This document shows, in pieces, positions 36,857 through 48,338 of a stretch of DNA of 64,000 nt. Each line of letters starts with the position of its first letter. Position 1 is the first letter of the stretch. Source of the stretch: Typha latifolia (Eukaryota; Streptophyta; Magnoliopsida; Poales; Typhaceae). The notes under the pieces are model-generated. The model saw nothing but the letters and a program-made list of their open reading frames with translations, was not told the DNA's origin and searched no databases. The stretch is taken from NCBI GenBank assembly GCA_019914945.1, contig CM034105.1:1736001-1800000 (forward strand), read 5' to 3'. Position numbers and translations under genes: made by a program.

Positions 36857-38255
36857 AAGTTTGGTACATTTGCAGAAATATTAAACGATTTATATTTGTT
36901 TCTAGCAAAAAATTAGAAGAACGAGCCAGATGTCAACACTGAGAAGATTACTAAGTCTTTGGCTCGTTGTTCGATTGTTCCCTTTCTACTTCTTTGTGTG
37001 AATAGGACATGAACTACTAGAAGTTCGTGCACCAATGAATAAATTTCTTTCTTTCGTTCTCTTCAACTACAGAATTCAGTATCCCCGGTGCTGTTGAACG
37101 TCAAATCTATTGCAACAACATATTTAGCATGTGCAGTTCTCTAAATAATTATCTATTTTGAAGCCTAAAGCTCAATTATGCACAGTTTTAGAAAAATATT
37201 CAAAAGATATTCTACATATGAGTAAATATTACGAAACCACTTAGAGAATATCGAAGACATCCTGATCTACAAATTCCTTATCCAAGGTTTCTCTAAATTT
37301 GGACTCTATCTATGGCATAACGAAGAATCAATCAGAGAAAAATAAGGAATGTTGATTTAGCTAAGTCATGTTTATCTCTTATGTAAGCACTTAAGACAAA
37401 TTTAGTTAAGACATGTAAGCCACTAAGGCAAGTTCAATTAATTGATGTACGCCTTTAAAGCAAGTTCTAATTCGAGTGGTACAAGCCTTTAGGGCTAGTT
37501 TGAGTGGGATTCACCACCTCTATATATATAAAGGGCTAGGCTTCTTTATTAAAAAATATAAGTAAATCCAAGTAATGAGAATTAATTGACTTTAGTTATT
37601 TTCTTATTATCACAATTATCGTTTTATCGTAGCCGTTAAATCGTCTTTACCTTTTTAGGAGTAGATTGTAACCCTAAAACTTTTCAACCTTCAAACCCTA
37701 GCAACTATCTTTATCCAACAACCACCCTACTATATGACCATCCACCACCACTCTTGGCCTTTCGCTACCCTCCGACGATCGCTACAACGTCGGATATTTA
37801 CTATTCTGTCTCATTTTGATTTTACTCCACTGTTTTAATTATATCTTTTCATTCAGATATTTGATTTACGTGAAAATAAAGCCATTAGAAATCTTTCTCA
37901 TGAGGTTACCACTATCTAAATTTTTATAATTATCCTATAGATGGATCGTTCCAGAACTGATTTGCAACATATTGTCTATCCAAACGAAATAGAAAGAGAG
38001 AAAAGAAAAGGAAATTGAAAAAAAAAAAACAGAGAAAAAGAAGGGAAGGATGAAGTCTTATACATACACTTCGTGCAACTATTAATGATCATTAAAATTA
38101 CTGTATCAAGTCAAATAAGCTAGCGTGTTTCTTTTTTCCGCGATGTCGATATTAATTAAAACGAAATAATTTAAAAAAATTATAAATATGAAATCCGTAT
38201 TTAATGGAGTTTCGTGCAATAATACCTTTCCATCCTCTTCCTTCTCTCTTCTCTT
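36857..38255. other. Intergenic between two GDSL genes
   Basis: Similarity to the 3' flank of the 23208 gene ends near 37145. Beyond it is AT-rich sequence with no gene that I can support. Confidence 0.4.
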
Positions 38256-39887
38256 ATGATGAAGCTTCTATCCTTATTCCTCCTCTTAGCATTACTCAAT
38301 GAAGAATACTCTATTCATCAATATTACACCTCAATTTTTAGCTTCGGCAATTCTTACGCCGACACCGGAAACTTTGTAATCTTAGGAAGCCCAATTTTAC
38401 GAGTCTTCCCTGTAAACCAACCTCCTTATGGAGAGACATTTTTCGGGCGTCCAACAGGCCGCAGCTCCGATGGCCGCTTGGTTATCGACTTCATTGGTAA
38501 TTTCGACTATCAATTCCTACTAAATTACCACAATTTTTTTTTATGAATTAATATGTAACATTTTTGTTTTTTTTTGGACACTTACGTTTATATCTAAATA
38601 TGTAGCTGAGACTTTGGGGCTACCATTTGTTCCACCGTCCTTAGCCCAAGACCAAAACTTCAGCCAGGGAGCGAACTTTGCAGTTTTTGGTGCCACAGCA
38701 CTAGATCTTGCATTCTTCATGGAGAAGAACATCACAAGCGTTCCTCCCATTAATACCTCCTTGAATGTGCAGCTTGAATGGTTCGAGAAGTTGAAGCCTT
38801 CCTTATGCAACACAACTGAAAGTCGTAATCATCAACTAGTTTACAATATAAATAAACTTAACTTTCGAAGCTTCATTGTTATTTGTATACATGGATCGAA
38901 AAGCAGAGTGCGAAGAATATTTCCAGAAGTCCCTCTTTTTCGTCGGAGAGTTCGGTGGGAACGATTACAACTATTTACGGCAAGCCAAGAGGAGCTTGGC
39001 GGAAGCCAGATCTTATGTGCCTCAAATCATAAACACCATCTCAATGGCCATTGAGGTACCAACTAGGGACTATTACAAAATAACACCCTGTTTTCATACT
39101 CTGTGTAACCCACCCCCTCCTCCTCCCTTAAAAAAATGTTTTTATCCTCGAGGATATTTTAGTAAAATTAACTAAAAGTTCCAATGTTCTGACATGTTGA
39201 TCATGGCTTATCTTCTACGATGGGATGCAGAGGCTGATCCAAGAAGGGGCAGTGCATCTTGTAGTACCAGGGATTGTACCTTCTGGATGCATCCCATCTG
39301 TCTTAACGGTGTTTCAAAGCTCGAACGAGGGAGACTACGATCCTCGTACTGGATGCTTGAAGGCTTTTAACGCTTTGGCATCCTACCACAACTCGATGCT
39401 TCGCAACGCAGTCCAGAAGCTGCGGTGCAAGTTTCCGCATGCAACCATCATTAACGCAGATTTATACGCCCCTTACATCAAATTTGCAACCAAACCAAAG
39501 CGATTTGGTGAGTTACAGATCTGCACGTAGACGAGACTTTGGATTCGTTTATTAATTGCGTACTGTTATTGGAAAGACACTTAAGATTGACAACAACATC
39601 AAGAATAGCAAGCTTATCTGCCGCCTAATTAATTGGGTCGACTATTCTTAATTATTATTGCAGGATTTAGCAATGGGGCACTTAGGGTTTGCTGCGGAGG
39701 AGGTGGCCCATATAACTACAATAGGAGTGCAGTTTGTGCTCTTCCAGGTTCAAGTGCATGCCAAGATCCATCCACTTATGTGAATTGGGATGGGATTCAC
39801 TTAACTGAAGCTTCTCATCGTTACATTGCCAATAGTTGGCTCAAAGGCCCTTACGCCAGCCCACCTATTTTGAGTGGAATCCACTGA
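38256..39887 (+). CDS. GDSL esterase/lipase, 5 exons, 368 aa
   Basis: Exons are 38256-38496, 38606-38821, 38907-39055, 39231-39507 and 39664-39887. Two adjacent ATGs (38256, 38259) open the frame; the second aligns with the paralogs. Signal peptide (M)[18 protein letters not shown]. Block I reads [12 protein letters not shown]: its close sisters at 23208 and 35216 have GDS here. Block [13 protein letters not shown] and catalytic [10 protein letters not shown] are intact. The exon 2 donor context is GAAA|GTCG instead of GAAG|GTCG, changing Glu to Lys at the exon 2/3 junction and possibly weakening splicing. Predicted secreted hydrolase, substrate unknown. Confidence 0.9.
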
Positions 39888-40465
39888 AAGTTTGGTACAT
39901 TTGCAGAAATGTTAAATGATTTATATTTGTTTCTAGCAAAAAAATTAGAAGAACGAGCCAGATGTCAACCCTGAGAAGATTACTAAGTCTTTGGCTCGTT
40001 GTTCGATTGTTCCCTTTCTACTTCTTTGTGTGAATAGGACATGAACTACTGGAAGTTCATGCACCAATGAATAAACTTCTTCTTTCGTTTTCTTCTACTA
40101 CAGAATTCATTATCGCCCGTGCTGTAGAACGTCAAATCTATTGCAACAACATATTTAGCATGTGCAGTCCTCTAATATTCCTTCCTAGTTCTTCGTGGTG
40201 CCAGTGGGCTTGAATCATCCTTCTAATTTCTCTCTCTTTTATGTATACGTTTGTGGGCTTTGAATCAAAGTATCATCCCTCTAATTCTTTTCTTTTGATC
40301 AGACTTTACGCTGTGCATTGACGTTTGATTTAATAAAATTATTTGCCGACCAGCCTTTTATACAAATAGAAAAAGAACAAAACAACTATTTAATTCATGA
40401 TTGAATTGAAGACTTTTAAAAGATCTTAGTGGACCCACTCTTAGATAGTTTTAAAGGATTGATTT

Positions 40466-40466
<1 letters not shown>

Positions 40467-40506
<40 letters not shown>
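40467..40506. repeat. (GA)n microsatellite
   Basis: About 20 GA units; the homologous position near 25430 carries only about 6. Confidence 0.9.
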
Positions 40507-40509
<3 letters not shown>

Positions 40510-40779
40510 TCTTTTAAAATGGGTCACAGACTCACAACAAATTTATATTATACGCAAAAAGTCCTACAAGGTATCTTCTAAGCAACTAATTGTTGACATT
40601 ATAATTGAGAGACTAAGATTATAAGGCATTCAATTAATCTTCCAACAGTCAAATCGCAAGCGTGTCTGCTTCCATTTCTCCGGGATGACTAAATGACAGG
40701 AACACCAAAAAAGGGACATGCATCTTATAGTATTATCTCCTTTGTTTTCTTCGTCTCGTCTGCTTTGTTCTAATGGAGA

Positions 40780-41285
40780 AGCTCTTAATATCCTTCTTCC
40801 TCCTTTTCTTTTTGTCATGCTTCAATCAAGCAAACTTTGTGGCCGTGGGTGCCACAGGACTAGATCAATATCACAGACCTTCCTCCAATTAATTGTCCCG
40901 AGTATACAACTTGGATAATTCCAGAAGTTGAGGCCTTCAATTTGCAACACAACTATTTCAACTTGTTAGTAATACTGTAACAAAAACTATATGAATGCAG
41001 AGTGCAAAGACTATTTCAAGACTGTCTTTCTTTATAGTTGGATAGTTCGGTGGAAATTATTACAACTTCTGGAAAGAGTTTGGAGGAAGTGAAATCCTAT
41101 GTGCCTAACAAAATTATTAAGGCCATCTTTTGGACTATCAAAGCTTATTACTTAACAACTTAGACTTTTTAAGTCAACGGATTATCTAATCTGGTATCTG
41201 ATAGTTATTAGAGGCTAATCAAACTAGGGGCATCAAATATATTGGAACATGGAAATTACCTATTGGATGCACTTTGGTGAGTTTC
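40780..41285 (+). pseudogene. GDSL pseudogene fragment, second copy
   Basis: It has the same signal/exon 2 fusion, exon 3 and exon 4 remnants as at 31650-32155, with independent small differences (for example GTGGCCGTGGGTGCCACAGG). Flanking DNA is also shared, about 40520-41890 against 31406-32760. Confidence 0.7.
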
Positions 41286-41983
41286 CCATTCAATCTTCCT
41301 CTAGGTTTTAGTGTTATTTTAAGAAGCTTAGTATTGCAAGTGCAGGTTTTAATTTGTTCTAGGTCGACTTTTAAATTAAGTCTGATAAGTCCTTGATTAC
41401 ATTAATTTCATGTAGTTGGAGCACTTGGCAGTTCATTAGAGTTAATGATCATTAATTACTTCCCTTAAGAGGTGTAATAAATCTTATTGTGGAGATATTT
41501 CTATAGCAGCTTAAACCAAATCTCTGACCTCCATAGTCATTTTCTAAAAATTAAGTCCCTATATCACTTTGTATTGTTGAAGATTATAAAAGTCCAAGGA
41601 GGAAATTTCGCCAGCAACAACACGGGTGCTTATAATTTATCTAAATTGCCTTTCTGAGTTTATTATATATGAACTAGACTGATCCACAGTTGTATTAGCT
41701 TTAAATTATCTTTGATGAATAAAACACTCCTCTGCAAACCCTTCAATATAAAAAACCCCAATGAGAAATTTTCAATTATTGTTTGCCAACAGTCACCAAA
41801 TATTGCAAGCTTGTATTTATTGGCACCTAACAACATCATACTTGCACAGAAAATATTAATTACTGACAGTTGGGGAGAGTAAAAATGTAAAGAAGAGTGA
41901 AGGAAAAAGAGGGCCTAGTTGTTGATAAAGAGAACCTGTTTACCCCTTAGCATTTCTTCCCTCTGCTTTCTCAAACTACTCCA

Positions 41984-43673
41984 ATGAAGCTCTCCGCTCT
42001 CATCTTCTTAGTCTTCTCCTCCTTGCAACTTTGCCAATCTACTCTCCAAAACTACACCTCAATATTTAGCTTTGGAGATTCTTTAGCAGATACAGGTAAC
42101 CTACTCTCAATTGGGTCCATCTCCTTCTCTTCCATTGCTCGTTTCCCTTACGGGATGACCTATTTTGGTCACCCAACTGGTCGTTGTTCTGATGGACGCT
42201 TGATCATAGACTTCATTGGTAAGACTAAATTGTACATTGTTCTACTCCACCTTATAAATCTTAAGCAGTTTTGTTATTAATAAGCTATATTCTTTCCATG
42301 CAGCTGAGGCATTTGGGCTCCCAATGCTACCACCATACTTAGCTCATGGAGAAAGCTTTCGCCAAGGTGCAAATTTTGCTGTCGCTGGGGCGACGGCATT
42401 AGATTCTGACTTCTTCCAAGAGATTGGGTTAGCGAGATTTCTTTGGAGTAATCTGAGCTTGAGCACCCAACTAGGGTGGTTTGAGGAGTTGAAGCCTTCT
42501 CTTTGCAACTCAACTCAAGGTTATCTTATAACTCCTATATGGCTACACAAATAAGTCTCTTTTGCATGATCAAATTTCTCCTAACTTTAGTCCATGTAGA
42601 CTGCAGTCGCTACTTCAGTAAGTCTTTATTTCTAGTTGGAGAGATTGGAGGAAATGACTACAACTATGGTTTCTTTGTGGGCAAGACCTTAGAGGAAATG
42701 AAGTCCCACGTTCCAAAAGTAGTTGAAGCCATTGTCAATTCCACTGAAGTATGCATATATCACAATGTCGTCAACTATAATTACAAATATTTAATTGCAA
42801 ATTTCCATTACTCACTCGTCATTTATCCAGAGATTGATCAATAATGGTGCTATGCATCTGATGGTGCCGGGAAATCTACCAGTAGGTTGCTCGCCGGCGT
42901 ACCTCACCGCCTTCAGTAGTAGTAATAAAAAGGACTACGATCGACGAAATGGATGCCTAAAGAGGCTCAATAATTTTGCAAAGTTCCACAATGCAGTCCT
43001 TCGCCAGGGACTAAGAAGGCTTCAGAGAAAGTACCCAAGAACAAGGATTATTTATGCTGATTTCTACGGAGCTGCAATTCCATTTGTGCATGCTCCAAAA
43101 CACTTCGGTAAGTTTTTATTTTTTTCCTCTTTGAATTCATTCGCTAATTCTAGATAGTAAAGAGCTGGGTAAATCATATATCCATGATTAGATTTCACCA
43201 CTCTTCAATGGACTCACGAGAAACCTTAGCTCTTAAAAGAAAAAGGAAAAGAAAAAAAACTACCACGCATCATGTCATAGTGCATGACTTCATCTCTATC
43301 AACCACCGTGCATTTATCACACTACTTTTATTAATGGCTGTACCTTGTAAATATTAAACCGATAGCTACTGAAATTAAAATGTAATAAAGCGTTATTTAG
43401 TATAATGGACCACTAGACTAATTCACTTAACAAATGTTTACTTCTAATTTGTACCCAGGATTCACCCATGGTGCTCTAACAACATGTTGCGGTGGTGGAG
43501 GCCCTTATAATTTCAATCCCAGTGCCATGTGTGGCCACAATGGCTCAAACGTTTGCTCAAATCCTTCCTCTTATGTGGACTGGGATGGCATACACTTAAC
43601 TGAAGCAGCCTACCATTCTATTGCAATTAATCTTCTCAAAGGCCCCTACACGAGCCCCTCGCTCATGTCCTAG
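41984..43673 (+). CDS. GDSL esterase/lipase, 5 exons, 363 aa
   Basis: Exons are 41984-42218, 42304-42519, 42600-42748, 42831-43107 and 43459-43673. The ATG at 41984 starts signal peptide MKLSALIFLVFSSLQLCQS. Canonical [36 protein letters not shown], block [14 protein letters not shown], and catalytic [10 protein letters not shown] are all present. Exon 4 has YDRRNGC where the others have YDPRTGC. This is the rightmost and most divergent member of the cluster; its broken twin lies at 33077-33985. Predicted secreted SGNH hydrolase, substrate unknown. Confidence 0.92.
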
Positions 43674-43782
43674 TTTTAATTTGTGAGTTAAATTACTTTC
43701 AATCTAACAGTTACATGGGTGAAAAAAGTGAAAGAAGATTATTACACCATGTAATGTCTAATAACTCTTCTTTTCATCAGTG

Positions 43783-45335
43783 TCACTGTACTAATGCAGA
43801 GTAGAACAGAGTGTTCCAGGTGTCAGGTAATCCAGCAATGCACCAATGCGTGCAGTCATTCTGGTAGCCGATTCCGCTGTACTTTGAAGGATGAGCATCT
43901 ATTCTTAATTGAGAGAGTAAGGTTATATCAAGTAAATACACTGGCTTTGATATCTTTCTTATTACATCCTTCACAATGGCTAGCTGTGGAGGTGGGTCTG
44001 CAGGGTATATTGATGTGTTCAATGGTTTTGTTTGCCCTAAACAACTCTCTTCACTTGTCCCACCCCATTCTTGTCCACTGCACCTTAAAAAAAATTACAA
44101 AAAAAAGAAGAAGAAAGCATAAAACTATAAATTGTAAGATAAAATAATTTAGCAAGTAAATACTTTTATTCCTATTTGCATGCATTCATTTTTCGATTAA
44201 AAAATATTTATATCTTTTCGTATATGAAATTTTGGAAAGACAATTGCCCAAAATAAGAGACTTCACTTCAGAGGAAAATATATGCCAAAAAAAAAAAAAA
44301 TCCAATAGTTTAAGTTACCATTAATGAGGGGACTTACTTGTAATGGTTGGGGGCAATTCCTTGGTAGAAAATTTTGGTAGTATTTGCATTCACACTTGCA
44401 TCAACCCATTTGGCCCAAGTTTGCAATCCTTTTGTGAAAGCCACCGTACGATCCATGTCTTTAAGTGTCGTATTGCCGTATTGCATGTAATCCCATCTAT
44501 AATTACCACACCAATTCGATTAGTTAATTAAGAAAAATTAATGAAACCTTTTGCAAACTCTTAGCGGAGAGTACTCACGGTTGGGCTGGTCCATCGCGAA
44601 GCCACCAATTCCATGAGTTGAATACGAGCACATCTGACCGAGTCCATACGTGCCCACCTTGGATTGAATCGAGTTTGAGTACACGACCAATTGGCTTGCG
44701 AACGATGTCCACTAGGTAATACGAGAGGTAGTACATTATAGTCACGTTGTACTCCTGCAATATCTTAATTAATCAATAATCTAAACTTGGTTTATTTCTA
44801 AGAATAAAAATTAGAGAAATTTATCTTAATACGACACATTTAACCTCAAATTTGGTGATTCTGGCGACTTCCTCGGTCTGCGATGAGCTTATCTTTGAAT
44901 CGGGCATGGTGGAATGAAGCAGGCAAAGAAATGAGTCATGCTGGTTCAAGCTCAACGAGTCACCTACAAACATAATCCTCTTCCCCTTCCATCTCTTGAG
45001 GAACTCCACACCGTCAAATCTATTCACTAATCCGGATTAGTGGCACTAAACTAGATATAAAACAAAGATTAGGCCATTGTTATAACAACCGACCTTGGTA
45101 ATTCGAATGCATCAGGCTTCCATCTATACTTGAGATAGAGTTTATCGGATCTACCGTACTTAAGGCAATCGAATCCTGGGTCAAGAAATGGGCATTTGGC
45201 CGAGTCGTAGAGTGGATATGACTCGTCGTAGACCCAACTCCCATGAAACGGGTCAGACTCGGAGAAGGCCTCTGAAAAATTAATTAGAGTGAAGAGAAGA
45301 AGATGAGCTAAAGTTCTAGTGCTCTTGGATCTCAT
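43783..45335 (-). CDS. Trichome birefringence-like (TBL) protein, 5 exons, about 348 aa
   Basis: Exons on the minus strand are 45335-45094, 45019-44845, 44754-44579, 44496-44338 and 44077-43783; phases agree. TBL/DUF231 proteins are Golgi O-acetyltransferases of wall polysaccharides. Seen: a hydrophobic N-terminus (signal or anchor), the PMR5N-type domain ([36 protein letters not shown]), the esterase motif [10 protein letters not shown], and the second motif [15 protein letters not shown] near the end. The text FNSWNWW and [19 protein letters not shown] fits the TBL37-43 type clade (inference). Start: an in-frame ATG also exists at 45389, but a TATAAAT-like element lies only a few bases upstream of it, so transcription probably starts downstream and the ATG at 45335 is used. 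The stop is only 110 bp from the GDSL gene's stop (convergent). Confidence 0.87.
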
Positions 45336-46283
45336 GGTGATGAGAAACAGAGGGAGGAACGGTGGAGAAGAGAGGCGAATTCTTACCATATAAATCTGGA
45401 GAAATAGGGTATAGAAAGAAGGTAGAAAAGTAGAAAATTTTGATATAGTAAAAAAATATTAGGCAATGAAGGCGCTGACCGTATAAATCTGGAGAGAATC
45501 CAAGTCATTTGGTCTCGGAATAAATGTAGCAGAAATACTTGGAATCTGGAAAGATATGGTATGGATTCTCTCCAAACCGAAGAGGAAGAAGAAAACCTGA
45601 ATAAGCGGTAAGTATATAAGCGTGCCAAGGAATTTAATGTCTTTTGGTATATTATTTAGAAATTTAGGGGGTAAAGTAAAATACTTAACCGTAATAAGCA
45701 CATAATTTAGTGGGAGAAATTAAAAAAAAAAAAAAAAGATCCTAATACTTGGCAGGCAGTCACTGCCTCACTTGATACTCCAAAACCACGGATTGCAAAT
45801 CACCATTTCTGCTAGAAATTTCTGCAGCCCGGGCTGCAGAGGATCCTATCAGTTGATTCAAGCCCAATATCGGAGCCCAATCCAGAAACAAAATAATCCG
45901 CGCTATCTTTTATAGATCATCAATAAGGGAATTAAATTTATGATCATTGTTATAAGATTATAGGATTCAACCGTTGAGCTATGATAGTAAGCTTTGACCA
46001 ACTTATATATTCCAAGCCTCCAACTATCATCCGCAAGGAAATTTATGTCCTTTCATATGGATGCAACCTTCCAACAAGTTAATTTGGCATAATTATATAT
46101 CTCTTCCTTGGTTCAAAAGTTAGATACTCCAACAACTAATAAAAGTCACAAGGTGGTTGCAATTGCATCAGTGCTTGTTAGCTAGACACTTCAAATGCAA
46201 GCATCCATTCCACAGTACACAACCACTGATAGCAATTAAAGAAAGCTACCAGTTTTTATAGAATTCCTTCTTCCTGATCTCCA
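45336..46283. promoter_or_regulatory. Shared upstream region of two divergent TBL genes
   Basis: About 950 bp separate the two starts. A motif ATAAATCTGGAGA occurs twice (near 45390 and 45482), the first overlapping the probable TATA region of the minus-strand gene. A perfect 20-bp palindrome lies at 45821-45840. No other coding is visible. Confidence 0.4.
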
Positions 46284-47909
46284 ATGAAGCCATCGGCCAT
46301 TGATCGCCATCTACTTACTCTCTTCCCCTTCATTTTGGCTTCTCTTATTGTGATAGGGGTCACAAGAATAGCCATAGAGACATCCTGCAGCTGGTGTCAT
46401 GTCCTTTATAGACTATTTCTACCAATCTCATCTTCCACAGGAGAAACTTTTGAAGAATTCACCAATGTTTCTGTTCATGGTTGCAACTTATTTGAGGGGA
46501 ATTGGGTGTTGGATAAGAATAATCCTCGCCCTCTTTACACTGAAGACAGTTGCCCTTACTTGACCAGGCAAGTAACTTGTAGGAGAAATGGACGCCCAGA
46601 TTCTCTCTATCAGAAGTGGAGGTGGAAACCCAATTCCTGTGAGCTACCGAGGTAACTACATTTAATTGTAATGCTATTCTAGACTTCTAGGTAAGTTTAT
46701 CATTAATTACTTTTATTTTGTTAAGATTTGATGCAGTGAAGTTGCTTACGATTCTACGGAACAAAAGGCTAATGTTCATCGGGGATTCAATCCAGAGGAC
46801 CCAGTGGGAGTCAATGGTGTGCCTCATCCAATCTGGTGTTGCGGATAACAAAAAGTTCTTGCACAAAGACCCTCCGAGAAAAATCTTTGTAGCAGAGGTA
46901 CAAATTCATGAAGGAAACTTTTAAAATAAAACCCGACATTTTCCTCCCAGGCTTTAAATTATTATTAGTATTATTATTATTTTTTTTTAAATTTTAACTT
47001 CGCATATATACTTGTTATGATTAGGAATTCAATGCATCGATAGAGTTCTACTGGGCTCCGTTTCTCGTGGAGTCAAATGCAGATCATGCAACGAAACATA
47101 GGGTCCAGAAGAGGATGGTCAGGTTGGATTCCATCGCAAAACACAGCCATAATTGGGAGGGAGTTGATGTCATGGTGTTCGATAGTTATATTTGGTGGAT
47201 GAATAAGCCTCTCATTAATGCAACGTTAGTAGTGCCTCTTTGTCATCTCACTAGCTATATAAATATTATATACTATTCGAACAACTTATCAAACTTAATT
47301 TAAAGCAGAATTGGGTCAGTTGGCATTCATGAGTACGATGTTCCTACGGCATATAGGTTGGCTCTTCGTGCATGGGCTCAGTGGATCGACTCCACCATGA
47401 ATCCTCATAAGCAAAAGGCCTTCTTTATGAGCTTATCCCCAACTCATCTATGGTATATATATATACATATATATATTTATGTATAATCTCTCATAATTCT
47501 CAGTATTCACTATTCACCCTACATTTACATACTCTAAGTGGTAATATATATTCTATGAAGGAGCTCGGAATGGAGATATGGAAGCAAAGGAAACTGCTTC
47601 AATGAGTCGTACCCAATCCAAGGACCATTCTGGGGAGCAGGATCCAGTCACGAGATGATGGATATTGTTAAAGAAACAATACTAAATATGCAAGTTAATG
47701 TTACTCTCCTGAACATAACGCAACTATCGGAGTTCCGTAAAGATGGGCACACTTCTATTTACACAGAACGTAGAGGTAAACTGTTGACTAGCAAGCAGAA
47801 GTCTGAGCCCGTTCTTTATGGAGATTGCATCCATTGGTGCCTACCTGGTGTTCCAGATACATGGAATGAGTTATTGTATGCTTATTTACTATACAGAAAT
47901 TTAAGTTAG
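46284..47909 (+). CDS. Trichome birefringence-like (TBL) protein, 5 exons, about 410 aa
   Basis: Exons are 46284-46651, 46726-46897, 47025-47224, 47309-47452 and 47561-47909; phases agree. The N-terminus has a single hydrophobic segment ([19 protein letters not shown]), fitting a type II Golgi membrane protein. Then come the PMR5N-type domain ([34 protein letters not shown]), the GDS motif ([18 protein letters not shown]) and the DxxH motif ([19 protein letters not shown]). The piece [14 protein letters not shown] is typical of the ESK1/TBL28-35 xylan O-acetyltransferase clade, so xylan acetylation is a reasonable guess. It is divergent from the TBL gene at 43783, so the pair is not a recent tandem duplicate. 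Confidence 0.9.
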
Positions 47910-48338
47910 TGGCTGAAAGTATTCATTTATGTGGCAACTGGCATATCTTTTAATTTTTTTTGTTTAAGTGCAAACACAGTGACTGATTTGTTGGGTAATT
48001 TCTTGTGACCAATTTTCTTTTTCTCAATTTACGGCTAACTAAATGAAAGTGGGAATTATATCACTGCTATATCAAGTTTATCATCCATGAAACAAAATAA
48101 AATGATACACCATCATATTCATAATGATATTAATATTTTCAAACCATTTCAGACACATTACATTTCCCAACTCTCCCCCCCTCACACCATTTATTTCTCC
48201 CGGCTCTCAACTCGCCAGATTACATCTTATGCAATACAATTTCTAAACAAACACATTTGAGAAAGGAAAAAGAAAGAAACGGAGGCAGACGTACGAGATG
48301 TGAGATATGAGAAAAGTTGCCATATGTTTCTTTTTCTC
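47910..48338. other. Intergenic, convergent 3' ends
   Basis: AT-rich 3'-flank sequence between the plus-strand TBL gene and the minus-strand protease gene; nothing else seen. Confidence 0.5.

Noticed and set aside
38614..39054. Single 146-codon reading through exon 2 and exon 3 of the GDSL gene at 38256
   Set aside because: It runs through intron 2 and enters exon 3 in the wrong frame, losing [10 protein letters not shown]; the spliced model keeps it.
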